Of a stretch of 64,000 nt of DNA, positions 26,594 through 34,324 are shown one piece after another; the stretch's first letter is position 1, and each line of letters opens with the position of its first letter. The notes beneath the pieces are model-generated. The model worked only from the letters and a program-made list of their open reading frames with translations. It had not been told where the DNA came from and made no database searches. Both the position numbers and the translations under genes were made by a program. The DNA comes from Pseudomonas nitroreducens (GTDB lineage: Bacteria; Pseudomonadota; Gammaproteobacteria; Pseudomonadales; Pseudomonadaceae). The DNA lies in the NCBI RefSeq assembly GCF_024170165.1, contig NZ_JALJXP010000001.1, positions 248,001 through 312,000 of the forward strand. Reading direction: 5' to 3'.

Positions 26594-27342
26594 AAATCCT
26601 GTTGTTGTCCGACCTGCACAACGAGTTTGAGTGCTATCAGCCGCCCCCCGTGGACGCCGATATCGTGGTTCTCGCCGGAGATATTGATCTCGGGATCCGG
26701 GGGGTGGAATGGGCCACATCGGTCTTTACCTGCCCTGTGCTGTACGTCGCGGGCAATCACGAATTTTACCGAGGACATCTCAAAAGAACCCTGGAAAAAA
26801 TCAGGGCTGCGCAGACGGATCGAGTACGTGTGCTGGATCGGGATGTAGTGGAACTCGGCGGTGTGCGCTTTCTGGGGGCAACCGCCTGGACGGATTTTGC
26901 GGCGACCGACAATCAACCCACCGCTGCGGCCTTGGCTGGACAGTTACTCAACGATTTCCGACAGATCCGTACCGAGAATTACCGCCCCTGTCGGCCGCTG
27001 GATTTCATCACCCAGGCCTCGCTGACGCGACTCTGGCTGCAGGAACAGTTGGCGATTCTCTTCAGCGGGCCAACGGTGGTGATCACTCACCATGCCCCCT
27101 CGCTGAGATCCTTGCAGGATAATCCGCACGCTGGTGGCCACCTCGATGCGGCTTTCGCCAACCAATGGGATGACCTGATGGGTGATCCGATTTCGCTTTG
27201 GCTGCATGGCCACGTGCATACGGCGGTGGATTACGAGCTACGTGGTACCCGCGTGGTATGCAATCCCCGAGGCTATCCCGGAGAGCAGACGGGTTGGTCT
27301 CCCTACAAGCTGATTCAGCTGACTGTGCCGGAGGTGTCGTGA
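26590..27342 (+). CDS. Calcineurin-like metallophosphoesterase
   Basis: The 250-residue protein has all the two-metal motifs in order: LLSDLHNEF (7-15), VVLAGDIDLG (about 27-36), YVAGNHEFYRG (about 52-62), VVITHHAPS (about 161-169) and WLHGHVHTA (about 201-209). No signal peptide is seen, so it acts in the cytoplasm on a phosphodiester or phosphomonoester; the substrate cannot be told. It overlaps both neighbours by 4 bp, which fixes it in a tightly coupled operon with the HipA-like gene downstream. Confidence 0.9.
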   Translation: MKILLLSDLHNEFECYQPPPVDADIVVLAGDIDLGIRGVEWATSVFTCPVLYVAGNHEFYRGHLKRTLEKIRAAQTDRVRVLDRDVVELGGVRFLGATAWTDFAATDNQPTAAALAGQLLNDFRQIRTENYRPCRPLDFITQASLTRLWLQEQLAILFSGPTVVITHHAPSLRSLQDNPHAGGHLDAAFANQWDDLMGDPISLWLHGHVHTAVDYELRGTRVVCNPRGYPGEQTGWSPYKLIQLTVPEVS

Positions 27343-27752
27343 TGGACATGAAGGAGCTGGTGGGGCAGGCCTGGGACGCGCTGTACAGCGAAGGGACGCC
27401 GATGCCCGGATGCCAATTAGCCGAGGCTGAGGCAGTGATCGAGGTGCAGCGGCGTTTTCCGCGTAAGCCCTACTGCCTGGTGCGCCAATGGGCCCTGATC
27501 GATCTGGAGTGTCCTGCAGCTGCCTTGACCCTCATCGAGCGAAGTGGACGGCGCCCGACGGTGGTGTTCGCCCATTGCATTGTTTCGGACAGTGCCCATC
27601 GCGGCCCACCGGGTAATTGGATTCGTAGCACTTTTGAGGTGTCTCGGGACGATAGTGCGGGCCTCTTCGAGAGCCGCAATACCGTTTACGTGCTCCTAGG
27701 CCCCGGTACGCGCCGAACCGCTCCGCTGGGGGTGGTGATGTCCATCCATTAG
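27342..27752 (+). CDS. Unknown 136-residue protein in the metallophosphoesterase operon
   Basis: The start is the ATG of the ATGA overlap with the metallophosphoesterase stop. The protein begins MDMKELVGQAWDALYSEG and appears to be alpha/beta, with beta strands in RPTVVFAHCIV and TVYVLLGPGTR and a segment WIRSTFEVSRDDSAGLFESRN. The latter suggests a regulatory or anti-silencing fold that places a strand after a polar loop. No motif points to an enzyme. The family is not recognised. Confidence 0.65.
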   Translation: MDMKELVGQAWDALYSEGTPMPGCQLAEAEAVIEVQRRFPRKPYCLVRQWALIDLECPAAALTLIERSGRRPTVVFAHCIVSDSAHRGPPGNWIRSTFEVSRDDSAGLFESRNTVYVLLGPGTRRTAPLGVVMSIH

Positions 27753-27803
27753 GTGTTTCTGTTCCGCCCCCGTGGGACATGGCACAGTGAACTGGAGAGG
27801 CAT

Positions 27804-29117
27804 ATGTCGAGCGCTGTCCGAATGACCGTCCAGGCGCACATTGGTGATGACTGGTTCGATGCGCTGACCATGGTTTTCACACGCCCGGAACAAGGGCGTT
27901 TCGGGCCCTGCGCGTTCTCTTATACCGACCCGTTCATCAGCCGTTTCCACAGTGAGCTGGGTACTCCGTTCGCCTGTGCTGTCAGCGTACGTCATCGTCT
28001 GGATTGGACGCGTTTTCACGCCGAAGGCTTCCCCGCATTCTTGTATGACCTGATGCCGTCGGGTGCGGCGCGCACAGTGCTGTGTCGTTGGCGAGCCTTG
28101 CAGGCGTTGGAACTCCCGCCAAGTCTTGATGGGCTGATGTATTGCACCCCGGCACCGGTCGGACATCTGCGGATAAAGGAGTCCGCAGCACTTATCGCCA
28201 CCTCCCCCCGATTTGCTGTGCCGCGCGAGGAAGTGGTTCGGCAAAACCTTCGCCTCTTCGATCCTGGTGAAGAACATGGACTAGTCGCAGGTGGCTCACT
28301 CGGTGCTGGCGGCGAGGCGCCTAAGCTCCTCCTCGCTGAGACACGGCACGGAGAGCTATTTGCAGATGCGCTGCTACCGGATCAGTTTGCAGAAAGGCAC
28401 TGGCTGGTAAAGTTTCCGCGAGGCAGTACTGCATTGGATCGAGACATTCTGCGCAGCGAGTACCTGTACTACCGCGCTGTGGCGCAGCTGGGTTTGGACA
28501 GCATCGCGCTACATGGATTGGCCTTCGAGTCGGGCGATCTTCCTAGCCTGTGGATGCCGCGCTTTGATCGAGTGCGTAGAGGGGAAGCCGTACAGCGCAT
28601 GCCAATGGAGTCGATGTACTCGCTCTGCGGAAACACCCATCCAGGCTCTGCGTTACGCCACGAGGCGGTGCTGACTGCATTGGTCGGACTATGGCGGGAG
28701 GCTGGACAGGCCCACCTGGTCGAAGAGCTTGTGTTCGAGTATCTGCGTCGGGATCTGCTCAATCGCATCCTGGGCAACTCCGATAACCACGGACGAAACA
28801 GCGCGATCCTTCGAGACGGCCAGCTGAAGCTGGCGCCGATCTACGATCTCGCTCCTATGGTGTTGGATCCCCAAGGCATTAGTCGTTCCACTAAATGGGC
28901 AGCAGAGCGCAGCCACCGGCATGTCTGGCGTGCGGTGTGTGAGGTGCTGGCGGAGTTTGCCGAACCCGGCGCTATGTTTGATCGGCTGCGCGACACCGCG
29001 CAGCGATTCCGAGCCTTGCCCGATCTGCTGGTCGACTTACCCCACGCAGTACGCAGTGCACCGGTCATTCCACTCAATAACCTCGATGTTCGTCTGCGTG
29101 AGTGGGGCCTGCGTTGA
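27804..29117 (+). CDS. HipA-like serine/threonine kinase
   Basis: This is a 437-residue protein. The C-terminal kinase half keeps the HipA signatures: HWLVKFPRG with the ATP-site Lys (about 200-208), GNSDNHGRN as the catalytic loop (about 330-338) and LAPIYDLAPM with the metal-binding Asp (about 348-357). HipA toxins phosphorylate aminoacyl-tRNA synthetases such as GltX. GGAGAGG upstream supports the ATG at 27804 over 27753. No hipB-type gene directly precedes it. A Cys-rich protein and a HigA-like regulator follow instead, which may be the antitoxin part. The kinase motifs look intact. Confidence 0.88.
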   Translation: MSSAVRMTVQAHIGDDWFDALTMVFTRPEQGRFGPCAFSYTDPFISRFHSELGTPFACAVSVRHRLDWTRFHAEGFPAFLYDLMPSGAARTVLCRWRALQALELPPSLDGLMYCTPAPVGHLRIKESAALIATSPRFAVPREEVVRQNLRLFDPGEEHGLVAGGSLGAGGEAPKLLLAETRHGELFADALLPDQFAERHWLVKFPRGSTALDRDILRSEYLYYRAVAQLGLDSIALHGLAFESGDLPSLWMPRFDRVRRGEAVQRMPMESMYSLCGNTHPGSALRHEAVLTALVGLWREAGQAHLVEELVFEYLRRDLLNRILGNSDNHGRNSAILRDGQLKLAPIYDLAPMVLDPQGISRSTKWAAERSHRHVWRAVCEVLAEFAEPGAMFDRLRDTAQRFRALPDLLVDLPHAVRSAPVIPLNNLDVRLREWGLR

Positions 29118-29142
29118 GGCACTGGGCAACTGGAGGGATAGC

Positions 29143-29424
29143 ATGGAGAAGGTCAGTACTGCCACCGAGGGTCTTTGCGATGTTTGTCGGCGCAGGCTTC
29201 CTCACGATAGAAGTGGTTGTCGGCATGGGGAGTTGCTGGCGAACTGGGGTGAAGGCTCAGCGCACGTGGGGGAGCAGTACCGACTGCAACTGTGTGAATC
29301 CTGCTTTTTCTATGCACTAACGACGCTTCGCAGTCTCCGGCGGACAGCAACGATGTTTGACGATGACGTCGTGTATGAGGAGCAGGATTTCGGTCGAGTG
29401 AATTCTGGCTTATTGGATCAATGA
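29143..29424 (+). CDS. Small Cys-rich, probably zinc-binding protein
   Basis: This 93-residue protein has CDVC near residue 12 and CESC near residue 53, spaced as a zinc ribbon, with HGEL between them. The C terminus is acidic. GGAGGGATAGC precedes the ATG. It lies 25 bp after the HipA-like gene and 27 bp before the HigA-like gene. Similar short two-CxxC proteins often sit next to toxin genes; function is unknown. Confidence 0.65.
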   Translation: MEKVSTATEGLCDVCRRRLPHDRSGCRHGELLANWGEGSAHVGEQYRLQLCESCFFYALTTLRSLRRTATMFDDDVVYEEQDFGRVNSGLLDQ

Positions 29425-29451
29425 GCTGATGGTGACGCTAGAAAGGCTTGG

Positions 29452-29904
29452 ATGCGTGCGGAGTTGGGCACGCGACGCAGCATTCTGCGGGAGACCAGGG
29501 TGAGGTCGTCTCTGTTGAAGCACGCCTGTAAGCATTGGCCTCATGTCGAGCCCCTGCTGAGAATGCCGCTGAATGACGAGGAGTACAGAGTCTTGGTGAG
29601 GGCACTGAATCAGCTGTTGGATATCGTTGGAGATAACGAGCTGCACCCGCTAGAGGGCCTCTTGAGTCGTTTAGGTGACAACATTGCGGCCTATGACGCG
29701 AAGCACTTTCCAATGCCTTCCAGTAGCCCTGGGCAAGTGCTGCAGTATCTGATGACGGAACGTGCGCTTGGCCTCGACGACTTGCCCGAGATAGCCAGTG
29801 CTGAAGGTATTGCCGATCTACTCAGTGGTCGACGGCGATTTACGCGGAGACAGATCCGAGCACTGTCGACGCGTTTTGGCGTTTCCTCTGCAGTGTTTCT
29901 TTGA
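29452..29904 (+). CDS. HigA-like helix-turn-helix antitoxin/regulator
   Basis: The protein has 150 residues. The last 60 form a HigA/Xre-type DNA-binding domain: PGQVLQYLMTERALGLDDLP, then GIADLLSGRRRFTRRQIRAL and RFGVSSAVFL. The first 85 residues contain the segment YRVLVRALNQLLDIVGDNELHPLEGLL, as in COG5499-type HigA proteins. It ends the operon that began with tnsA or with the small gene at 25847. It is likely the antitoxin or repressor for the HipA-like kinase, although the pairing of HipA with a HigA-type partner is unusual. Confidence 0.78.
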   Translation: MRAELGTRRSILRETRVRSSLLKHACKHWPHVEPLLRMPLNDEEYRVLVRALNQLLDIVGDNELHPLEGLLSRLGDNIAAYDAKHFPMPSSSPGQVLQYLMTERALGLDDLPEIASAEGIADLLSGRRRFTRRQIRALSTRFGVSSAVFL

Positions 29905-30006
29905 CATGCGACGTTGCGGCGCCATCACTTGTCAGAAGTCCCTCTGCGATGGGGGCGACGTTTGCGCCTGGGGCACTGCTGCGCCATTGTCGTTAGAGGA
30001 GTGTTT

Positions 30007-30043
30007 CTATAATCGCTCTATAATTTTCTATAAAGTCCTATAA
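30007..30043. repeat. Four CTATAA repeats spaced 10-11 bp
   Basis: CTATAA occurs at 30007, 30018, 30028 and 30038, that is, once per helical turn, in an AT-rich patch of an otherwise GC-rich gap (29905-30234). The spacing suggests a protein-binding array or a promoter with overlapping -10 like sequences. No gene is supported in the surrounding gap. Confidence 0.6.
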
Positions 30044-30146
30044 GTACCGCCCTAGAGCGCCTGCCGCTGTATATTTGGCCCCCGCAGAATGATGTAGCAA
30101 CGGTTGAGCCTTTAAGCTCATCGTGACGTGCTGTCCCGCTCGGCGC

Positions 30147-30165
30147 TGGGGGATTCGAACCGTCC
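30147..30165 (-). other. tRNA T-arm-like fragment
   Basis: On the minus strand the bases read GGACGGTTCGAATCCCCCA, which contains the T-arm core GGTTCGAATCC. The stem does not pair well and no cloverleaf can be built around it, so it is not a tRNA gene. It may be a leftover attachment-site fragment from an earlier integration, or chance. Confidence 0.35.
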
Positions 30166-30202
30166 TTCGCATAACCCGTATTGGGTTAAATCGCTGTTTG
30201 TT

Positions 30203-30222
30203 ACGGGCCCGGCCGGGCCCGT
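30203..30222. promoter_or_regulatory. 20-bp perfect GC palindrome before 30235
   Basis: ACGGGCCCGG is followed directly by its complement CCGGGCCCGT. It ends one base before the GGGAG ribosome site of the gene at 30235. In RNA it could form a stem next to the ribosome site; in DNA it could be an operator. Confidence 0.5.
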
Positions 30223-30234
30223 GGGAGCCCCTGC

Positions 30235-31392
30235 ATGTACGTGACCCTCAACCGTGAGCAGCTGCTGGCCGAGGTGTGGGCGGAACCAATGCAGAGTGTG
30301 GCACCGCGTTATGGCCTGTCGGATGTGGGTCTGAAGAAGCTGTGCGCGCGCCTGCAGGTGCCGACTCCCGGTCGAGGGTACTGGGCCAAACTGAAGGCCG
30401 GTAAGCGTGTGCCGAGCCCACCGGTGCTTAAGCCCTATGAGGGCTCGCCGCGTCACCTTCACCTCTACATGCCTGAGCGCCCGGCTGAGCCGGATCTGAC
30501 CTGGGAGCCCCGACTACAGGCGATCCTGATGCACGAGCGTGACCCCGAGCAGCACATCCAGGTAGCCGGGCGATTGAGCCGCCCGCACTTTTTGGTGCGC
30601 CAATGGCGGGCGGCACTCAAAGCCCCCTTCCAGGATCGCCAAGGGTTTCCTAAACCGAGTGCGCGCTCCTTGGATGTCCGCGTGTCTGAATCAATGCAGG
30701 CCCGCGCCGGACGGCTGATGGATGCCTTGATCAAGGCCCTTGAGCGACGGGGGTATCGAGTCCAGGTGCACGATCAGCGCACCCAGATCGAGCTATTGGG
30801 AGTGCACCTGGATCTACAGCTATTCGAAGGCAGTGTGCGCCGTCCCTACGAACCTACGCGCCGTCAGCGCACCCAGTTAGCACGGGGTGAGCCGGTCTAC
30901 CTGCCGCAGTGGCAATTCGTACCCACCGGTAAGCTGACCCTGCAGGCGGCGCATGGCTTTGCGGGCCGCATTGCCGATACCGCTCGCGCGCCTATTGAGG
31001 AGAGGCTCAATGCGTTGATTGTGATGATGGGGCGGTGGGTAGTGAAGGCGCTGGTCGAGCGCGAAGCACAGGAGCGTCTGGCTGCTGAGCGGCGTGCCGA
31101 GCGTGAGGCCGCGCTGGCCCTCCAGGCGCAGCAGGAGCATGAGCGGGGAAAGCTGCGCGAGGTCGAGCGTGACGCGCGGGCGTGGCGCCGAGCTATTCAG
31201 CTGCGCGAATACTTGGATGCTTTTGAGGCGCAGGCCGGGCTCCACGGCGGATTAACGGCAGAGCTACAGACCTATGTGACCTGGGCCCGGGCTAAAGCTG
31301 ACTGGCTCGATCCTTTGGTTAGAGCCGCTGATGCGCTGCTGGATCAGCGCATCGAGGTTCCGTCCGAGGATTGGTGGCGTTCATTCGGGTAG
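30235..31392 (+). CDS. Unknown 385-residue protein with N-terminal HTH-like domain
   Basis: The first 55 residues (REQLLAEVWAEPMQSVAPRY, then LSDVGLKKLCARLQVPTPGRGYW) form a helix-turn-helix-like module common to a family of uncharacterised proteobacterial proteins. Residues about 270-330 are a charged coiled coil rich in Glu, Arg and Ala. There is no membrane segment or catalytic signature. The C terminus overlaps the convergent gene by 49 bp. Function is unknown; DNA binding is suggested only by the N-terminal module. Confidence 0.75.
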   Translation: MYVTLNREQLLAEVWAEPMQSVAPRYGLSDVGLKKLCARLQVPTPGRGYWAKLKAGKRVPSPPVLKPYEGSPRHLHLYMPERPAEPDLTWEPRLQAILMHERDPEQHIQVAGRLSRPHFLVRQWRAALKAPFQDRQGFPKPSARSLDVRVSESMQARAGRLMDALIKALERRGYRVQVHDQRTQIELLGVHLDLQLFEGSVRRPYEPTRRQRTQLARGEPVYLPQWQFVPTGKLTLQAAHGFAGRIADTARAPIEERLNALIVMMGRWVVKALVEREAQERLAAERRAEREAALALQAQQEHERGKLREVERDARAWRRAIQLREYLDAFEAQAGLHGGLTAELQTYVTWARAKADWLDPLVRAADALLDQRIEVPSEDWWRSFG

Positions 31393-32405
31393 GGGGCGTC
31401 TGTCCGTTCGTCAGTAGGAGGGCTGCCGGCATGGGCACGGACATGCTTGTGTGACGGTGGAAGGATGGGGCCCAAGTACGAGCCCTGCAACGAGGTGCGA
31501 TCAAAACTGAAGACGTGAATGTGCGGGCTTTCAATGCAGCGGCCGACCAACGGAAGGCGTTGATCAGGTTTGCCCGGCATCAGCTCGACCTCTCCGCCGC
31601 ATAGAGGACAGTCAGCGGTATAGCGCACCAGGCGAATCCAGCGTTGCTTGTCGTGCCGGAAAATCTCTAGCTCGCAGGGATCCTCAAGAACGGCAGGTAC
31701 CCAGTTCGGTGCTTTGACGACCCGCTCATCCAGCAGGCGATACCAGGGCTCGTAGAGCTGTTTCCATCCCACCCAAAATCCCGCCAAGGACACCAGCAAG
31801 ATCACCAGGCTGCTGGAGGTAAGTGGTTGATGAGTCAGTCCTAGAGCCAGCAGCACCGAAACCAGACCCAGTCCCCACAGCAGCGTACCGATGAGTACGC
31901 CGATCAGCAGTGTGAGTCCTCGAGAGCTGCGATTTCGAATCTGTCCATCCCGCATGAGCCAGCGAATCAGTAATGAGGGTTTTACTGCGCCTAAGCCAGA
32001 ACGTTTGTAGTCGATGGAGAGGGCCTGACCGTGGACGGAAACCGCGTCATTTTGATCAGGTGACTCTTGTGTCAGCTCAAGCCAGAAGAGGCTGGGGTTG
32101 CCGCGCCCACCACCTTTGGCATAGCCAAACTGTAAATGGGGTAACGGTAACGCACGCTGCACTCGCACCAGCGTAGCCTCCAGTACCGGTCGTTTTGGCA
32201 TCCAATCTTTAGGTGCCATTTCCCGTTCTGCTGGGCTGGCACATGCGCTTTGTAATGTAAGCGCTTCGAAGGTTACGGGTTGCGGGATGGTGTCATCGAT
32301 CCGCGCCAGGCTCTGATCCACCATGAACTGCAGTAGCTCGTAGGTGCGGCCAGTGAAGGGGCGGTCAATGAGCTCTTGTTTCAATCGATTGAGTGCGCCG
32401 TGCAT
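31344..32405 (-). CDS. Two-TM membrane protein with C-terminal zinc-ribbon half
   Basis: The protein has 353 residues. AAGGAGGG is six bases from the ATG at 32405. The N-terminal 160 residues are cytosolic. Two adjacent hydrophobic segments (LTLLIGVLIGTLLWGLGLVS and SSSLVILLVSLAGFWVGW) lie near 165-215. A C-terminal domain has ADCPLCGGEVELMPGK near 270 and then GRCIESPHIHVFSFDR, which looks like a CxxC...C..H zinc site. No family is recognised. It converges on the gene at 30235 with overlapping ends. Confidence 0.72.
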   Translation of the reverse strand: MHGALNRLKQELIDRPFTGRTYELLQFMVDQSLARIDDTIPQPVTFEALTLQSACASPAEREMAPKDWMPKRPVLEATLVRVQRALPLPHLQFGYAKGGGRGNPSLFWLELTQESPDQNDAVSVHGQALSIDYKRSGLGAVKPSLLIRWLMRDGQIRNRSSRGLTLLIGVLIGTLLWGLGLVSVLLALGLTHQPLTSSSLVILLVSLAGFWVGWKQLYEPWYRLLDERVVKAPNWVPAVLEDPCELEIFRHDKQRWIRLVRYTADCPLCGGEVELMPGKPDQRLPLVGRCIESPHIHVFSFDRTSLQGSYLGPILPPSHKHVRAHAGSPPTDERTDAPYPNERHQSSDGTSMR

Positions 32406-32547
32406 GACAACCCTCCTTGGAAGCCAGTTCGCGTGCCGGTTGTAGCATTCGTGTGCCCAAGGGGAAAGCGGATTCACTCGGTTTTTAGCTGTTTAAGCGG
32501 CCCCAAAGTACGACGTTTATGGCGGACTCTTGAGGGAGGAAGCCGCT

Positions 32548-33468
32548 ATGTCCATGTCTGTTGCCTTGAACACGCTGAATCAACTTGTCGATATTCACGA
32601 AGTGGAACGAGGTCTTGCCTGTGCTTGCGTTTGTTTGTCGTGTGGCGAGTCTGTGGTTGCTCGTAAGGGGGCGTTTCGGGAGCACCACTTTTCCCATCGA
32701 TCTCGAAAGGCCAGCTGCGCCATTGCCCACGAGAGCGTGTTACATCGCTATGCCAAGCAGGTCATTTGTGAATCAATGGGACTCCAGCTGCCACCGATGC
32801 CGGGGCAGACTCCTTGTTCGGAAGACACCAGTAGCTGGTGGGATTTTGAGGCTGTTGAGGAGGAAGTATGGCTCGACGGTATTCGCCCTGATTTGGTTGC
32901 GCGACTTCCCGATGGTGAGTTGCTTATAGAGATCGCAGTGACCTCTTTCGTTGATGCAGAAAAGCTGGCGTGCCTACAGACGAAGGCAACCCGCGTAGTG
33001 GAAATCGACTTGCGTGAATGTGTGCAGCGGGCGACGCATGTTCCTTCAGCCAGCTTGCGCACATTCATTCTGCATTCACTGCAGTGCAAACGGTGGTTAG
33101 TTCCCGTTGAGAATGGGGTTTCCGAGGTGCCGGCAGATCCCATCTGCGATACCGTGGCTATGACGTCCGACGACGGTATATTGCTGCCGCGTCGTTTTAT
33201 AGTGGACGGTATGTGGATCGATGCCTGGTTGTTGCCGTTTGGCGCCTTTGCGCTGCGGAGCGTGGCTTACAACCTCTCGGTGGTACAGCATTTGAAGCTA
33301 CTTGCCAGACGCTTTGGCGGACGCTACGCGCCGAAGTATCGCAATTGGGTGTTCCCGATGTGGGCGAGCGACAGCGTGCTATCTGAGTTGTCGGAACTTG
33401 AGCAGAATACGCAGAAAAAGGTTACTCCCGCTCGAGATGTCTCGCGTCCGAGCTTACCGCTTCCATAA
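32548..33468 (+). CDS. CoiA-like competence/nuclease family protein
   Basis: The 306-residue protein starts at an ATG with GGGAGGA seven bases upstream, preferred to the TTG at 32530. Near residues 24-55 it has CLSCGESVVARKG and then REHHFSHRS, the zinc-finger and HHFSH pattern of CoiA-type proteins. Near 108-128 GIRPDLVARL and ELLIEIAVT form a PD-(D/E)xK-like core in which the usual Lys is replaced. CoiA acts on incoming DNA in transformation in Gram-positives; in islands of Gram-negatives its role is unknown. The 3' end overlaps the convergent ParB-like gene by 47 bp. Confidence 0.75.
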   Translation: MSMSVALNTLNQLVDIHEVERGLACACVCLSCGESVVARKGAFREHHFSHRSRKASCAIAHESVLHRYAKQVICESMGLQLPPMPGQTPCSEDTSSWWDFEAVEEEVWLDGIRPDLVARLPDGELLIEIAVTSFVDAEKLACLQTKATRVVEIDLRECVQRATHVPSASLRTFILHSLQCKRWLVPVENGVSEVPADPICDTVAMTSDDGILLPRRFIVDGMWIDAWLLPFGAFALRSVAYNLSVVQHLKLLARRFGGRYAPKYRNWVFPMWASDSVLSELSELEQNTQKKVTPARDVSRPSLPLP

Positions 33469-34324
33469 TAGACACAAGCTCCTCGAGTAAATCGGCATGG
33501 TGCTGATGAAGGTAAATCGCAATCGGTTCGTTGCGCAGCAAACGCATGAGGTAGCCTTTAGCAACCACCAAGCTGAGCATGGTTTCACCTAAGGAGTCTT
33601 CGACGAGGCGGTAGTCGTGCTGTAGGTTCTCCATCTCCCGCTCCATCCGAGCAATGTCAACCGGGGTGATTTCGGCGATAGGCTTCTTTTGCTCAATGAG
33701 AAACTCTGGACGTGTCGCCGCCAAGACCATGCGTGCATAACTGAGCGAATAGCAGTTCGCGCTAATCATCATTTCTGCTGCTTGTATTTGCCGGATGGGC
33801 TTCATTTGTCGCAACACATTGAATACGCTGTGTGCCACCATCCGAACTTTAAGCATCTCGGAAACTTCTGGGGCGATGCCTTTGAGGAGATTTTTTCGAG
33901 CGTGGATACGTTCGACATGAATACCTAATACCTGAGCGATTCTTTTGGGGTCGACCCCCTTCTTCAGTGCCGCCAAAATCATCTTGTGCTCTTGAATAGG
34001 TGTCAGACGGCTTACTTGGCGGTTATAAGTAAAACCCTCATCGTCGGTTGCAATGAGACATAGTGCTTCTGTTGCGCCAAGTGCTTTAAGAGCGGCTAAG
34101 CGCATATGCCCGTCTAGCAAAATGTATAAGGTAGAACCGTTTTGTTGTACTGGCTGAGGATGGACAGCCAGCGGCTCTATGATGCCGAGTTCGCGTATAG
34201 AACAGAGAATGGTTAGGTATTTTTTGCTGGTCTCCTTAGCTTTTGGAAGCATGCGGGTGGGTAAAATGCAATCGACGGGAATTGCCACCACGCGTTGTTC
34301 GAAGGCTTGTTTGATGTTGCCCAT
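33422..34324 (-). CDS. ParB/RepB-like nuclease-domain protein, second of the pair
   Basis: The 300-residue protein begins MGNIKQAFEQRVVAIPVDCI. The ParB N-terminal domain is seen in LGIIEPLAVHP and ILLDGHMRLAALKALG (about 45-85), which is the CTP-binding fold. A helix-turn-helix follows (RIAQVLGIHVERIHARKNLL, about 130-150), then a helical RepB-type C terminus. The start is coupled to the upstream gene's stop (TAATG). The longer start at 34402 would overlap the upstream gene by 79 bp. With its partner it probably binds DNA at specific sites, here in company of a serine recombinase. Confidence 0.85.
   Translation of the reverse strand: MGNIKQAFEQRVVAIPVDCILPTRMLPKAKETSKKYLTILCSIRELGIIEPLAVHPQPVQQNGSTLYILLDGHMRLAALKALGATEALCLIATDDEGFTYNRQVSRLTPIQEHKMILAALKKGVDPKRIAQVLGIHVERIHARKNLLKGIAPEVSEMLKVRMVAHSVFNVLRQMKPIRQIQAAEMMISANCYSLSYARMVLAATRPEFLIEQKKPIAEITPVDIARMEREMENLQHDYRLVEDSLGETMLSLVVAKGYLMRLLRNEPIAIYLHQHHADLLEELVSIMEAVSSDARHLERE

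Noticed and set aside
30118-30234. tRNA or tmRNA gene suggested by GGTTCGAATCC
   Set aside because: No acceptor, D or anticodon arms can be formed around it; kept only as a possible scar.
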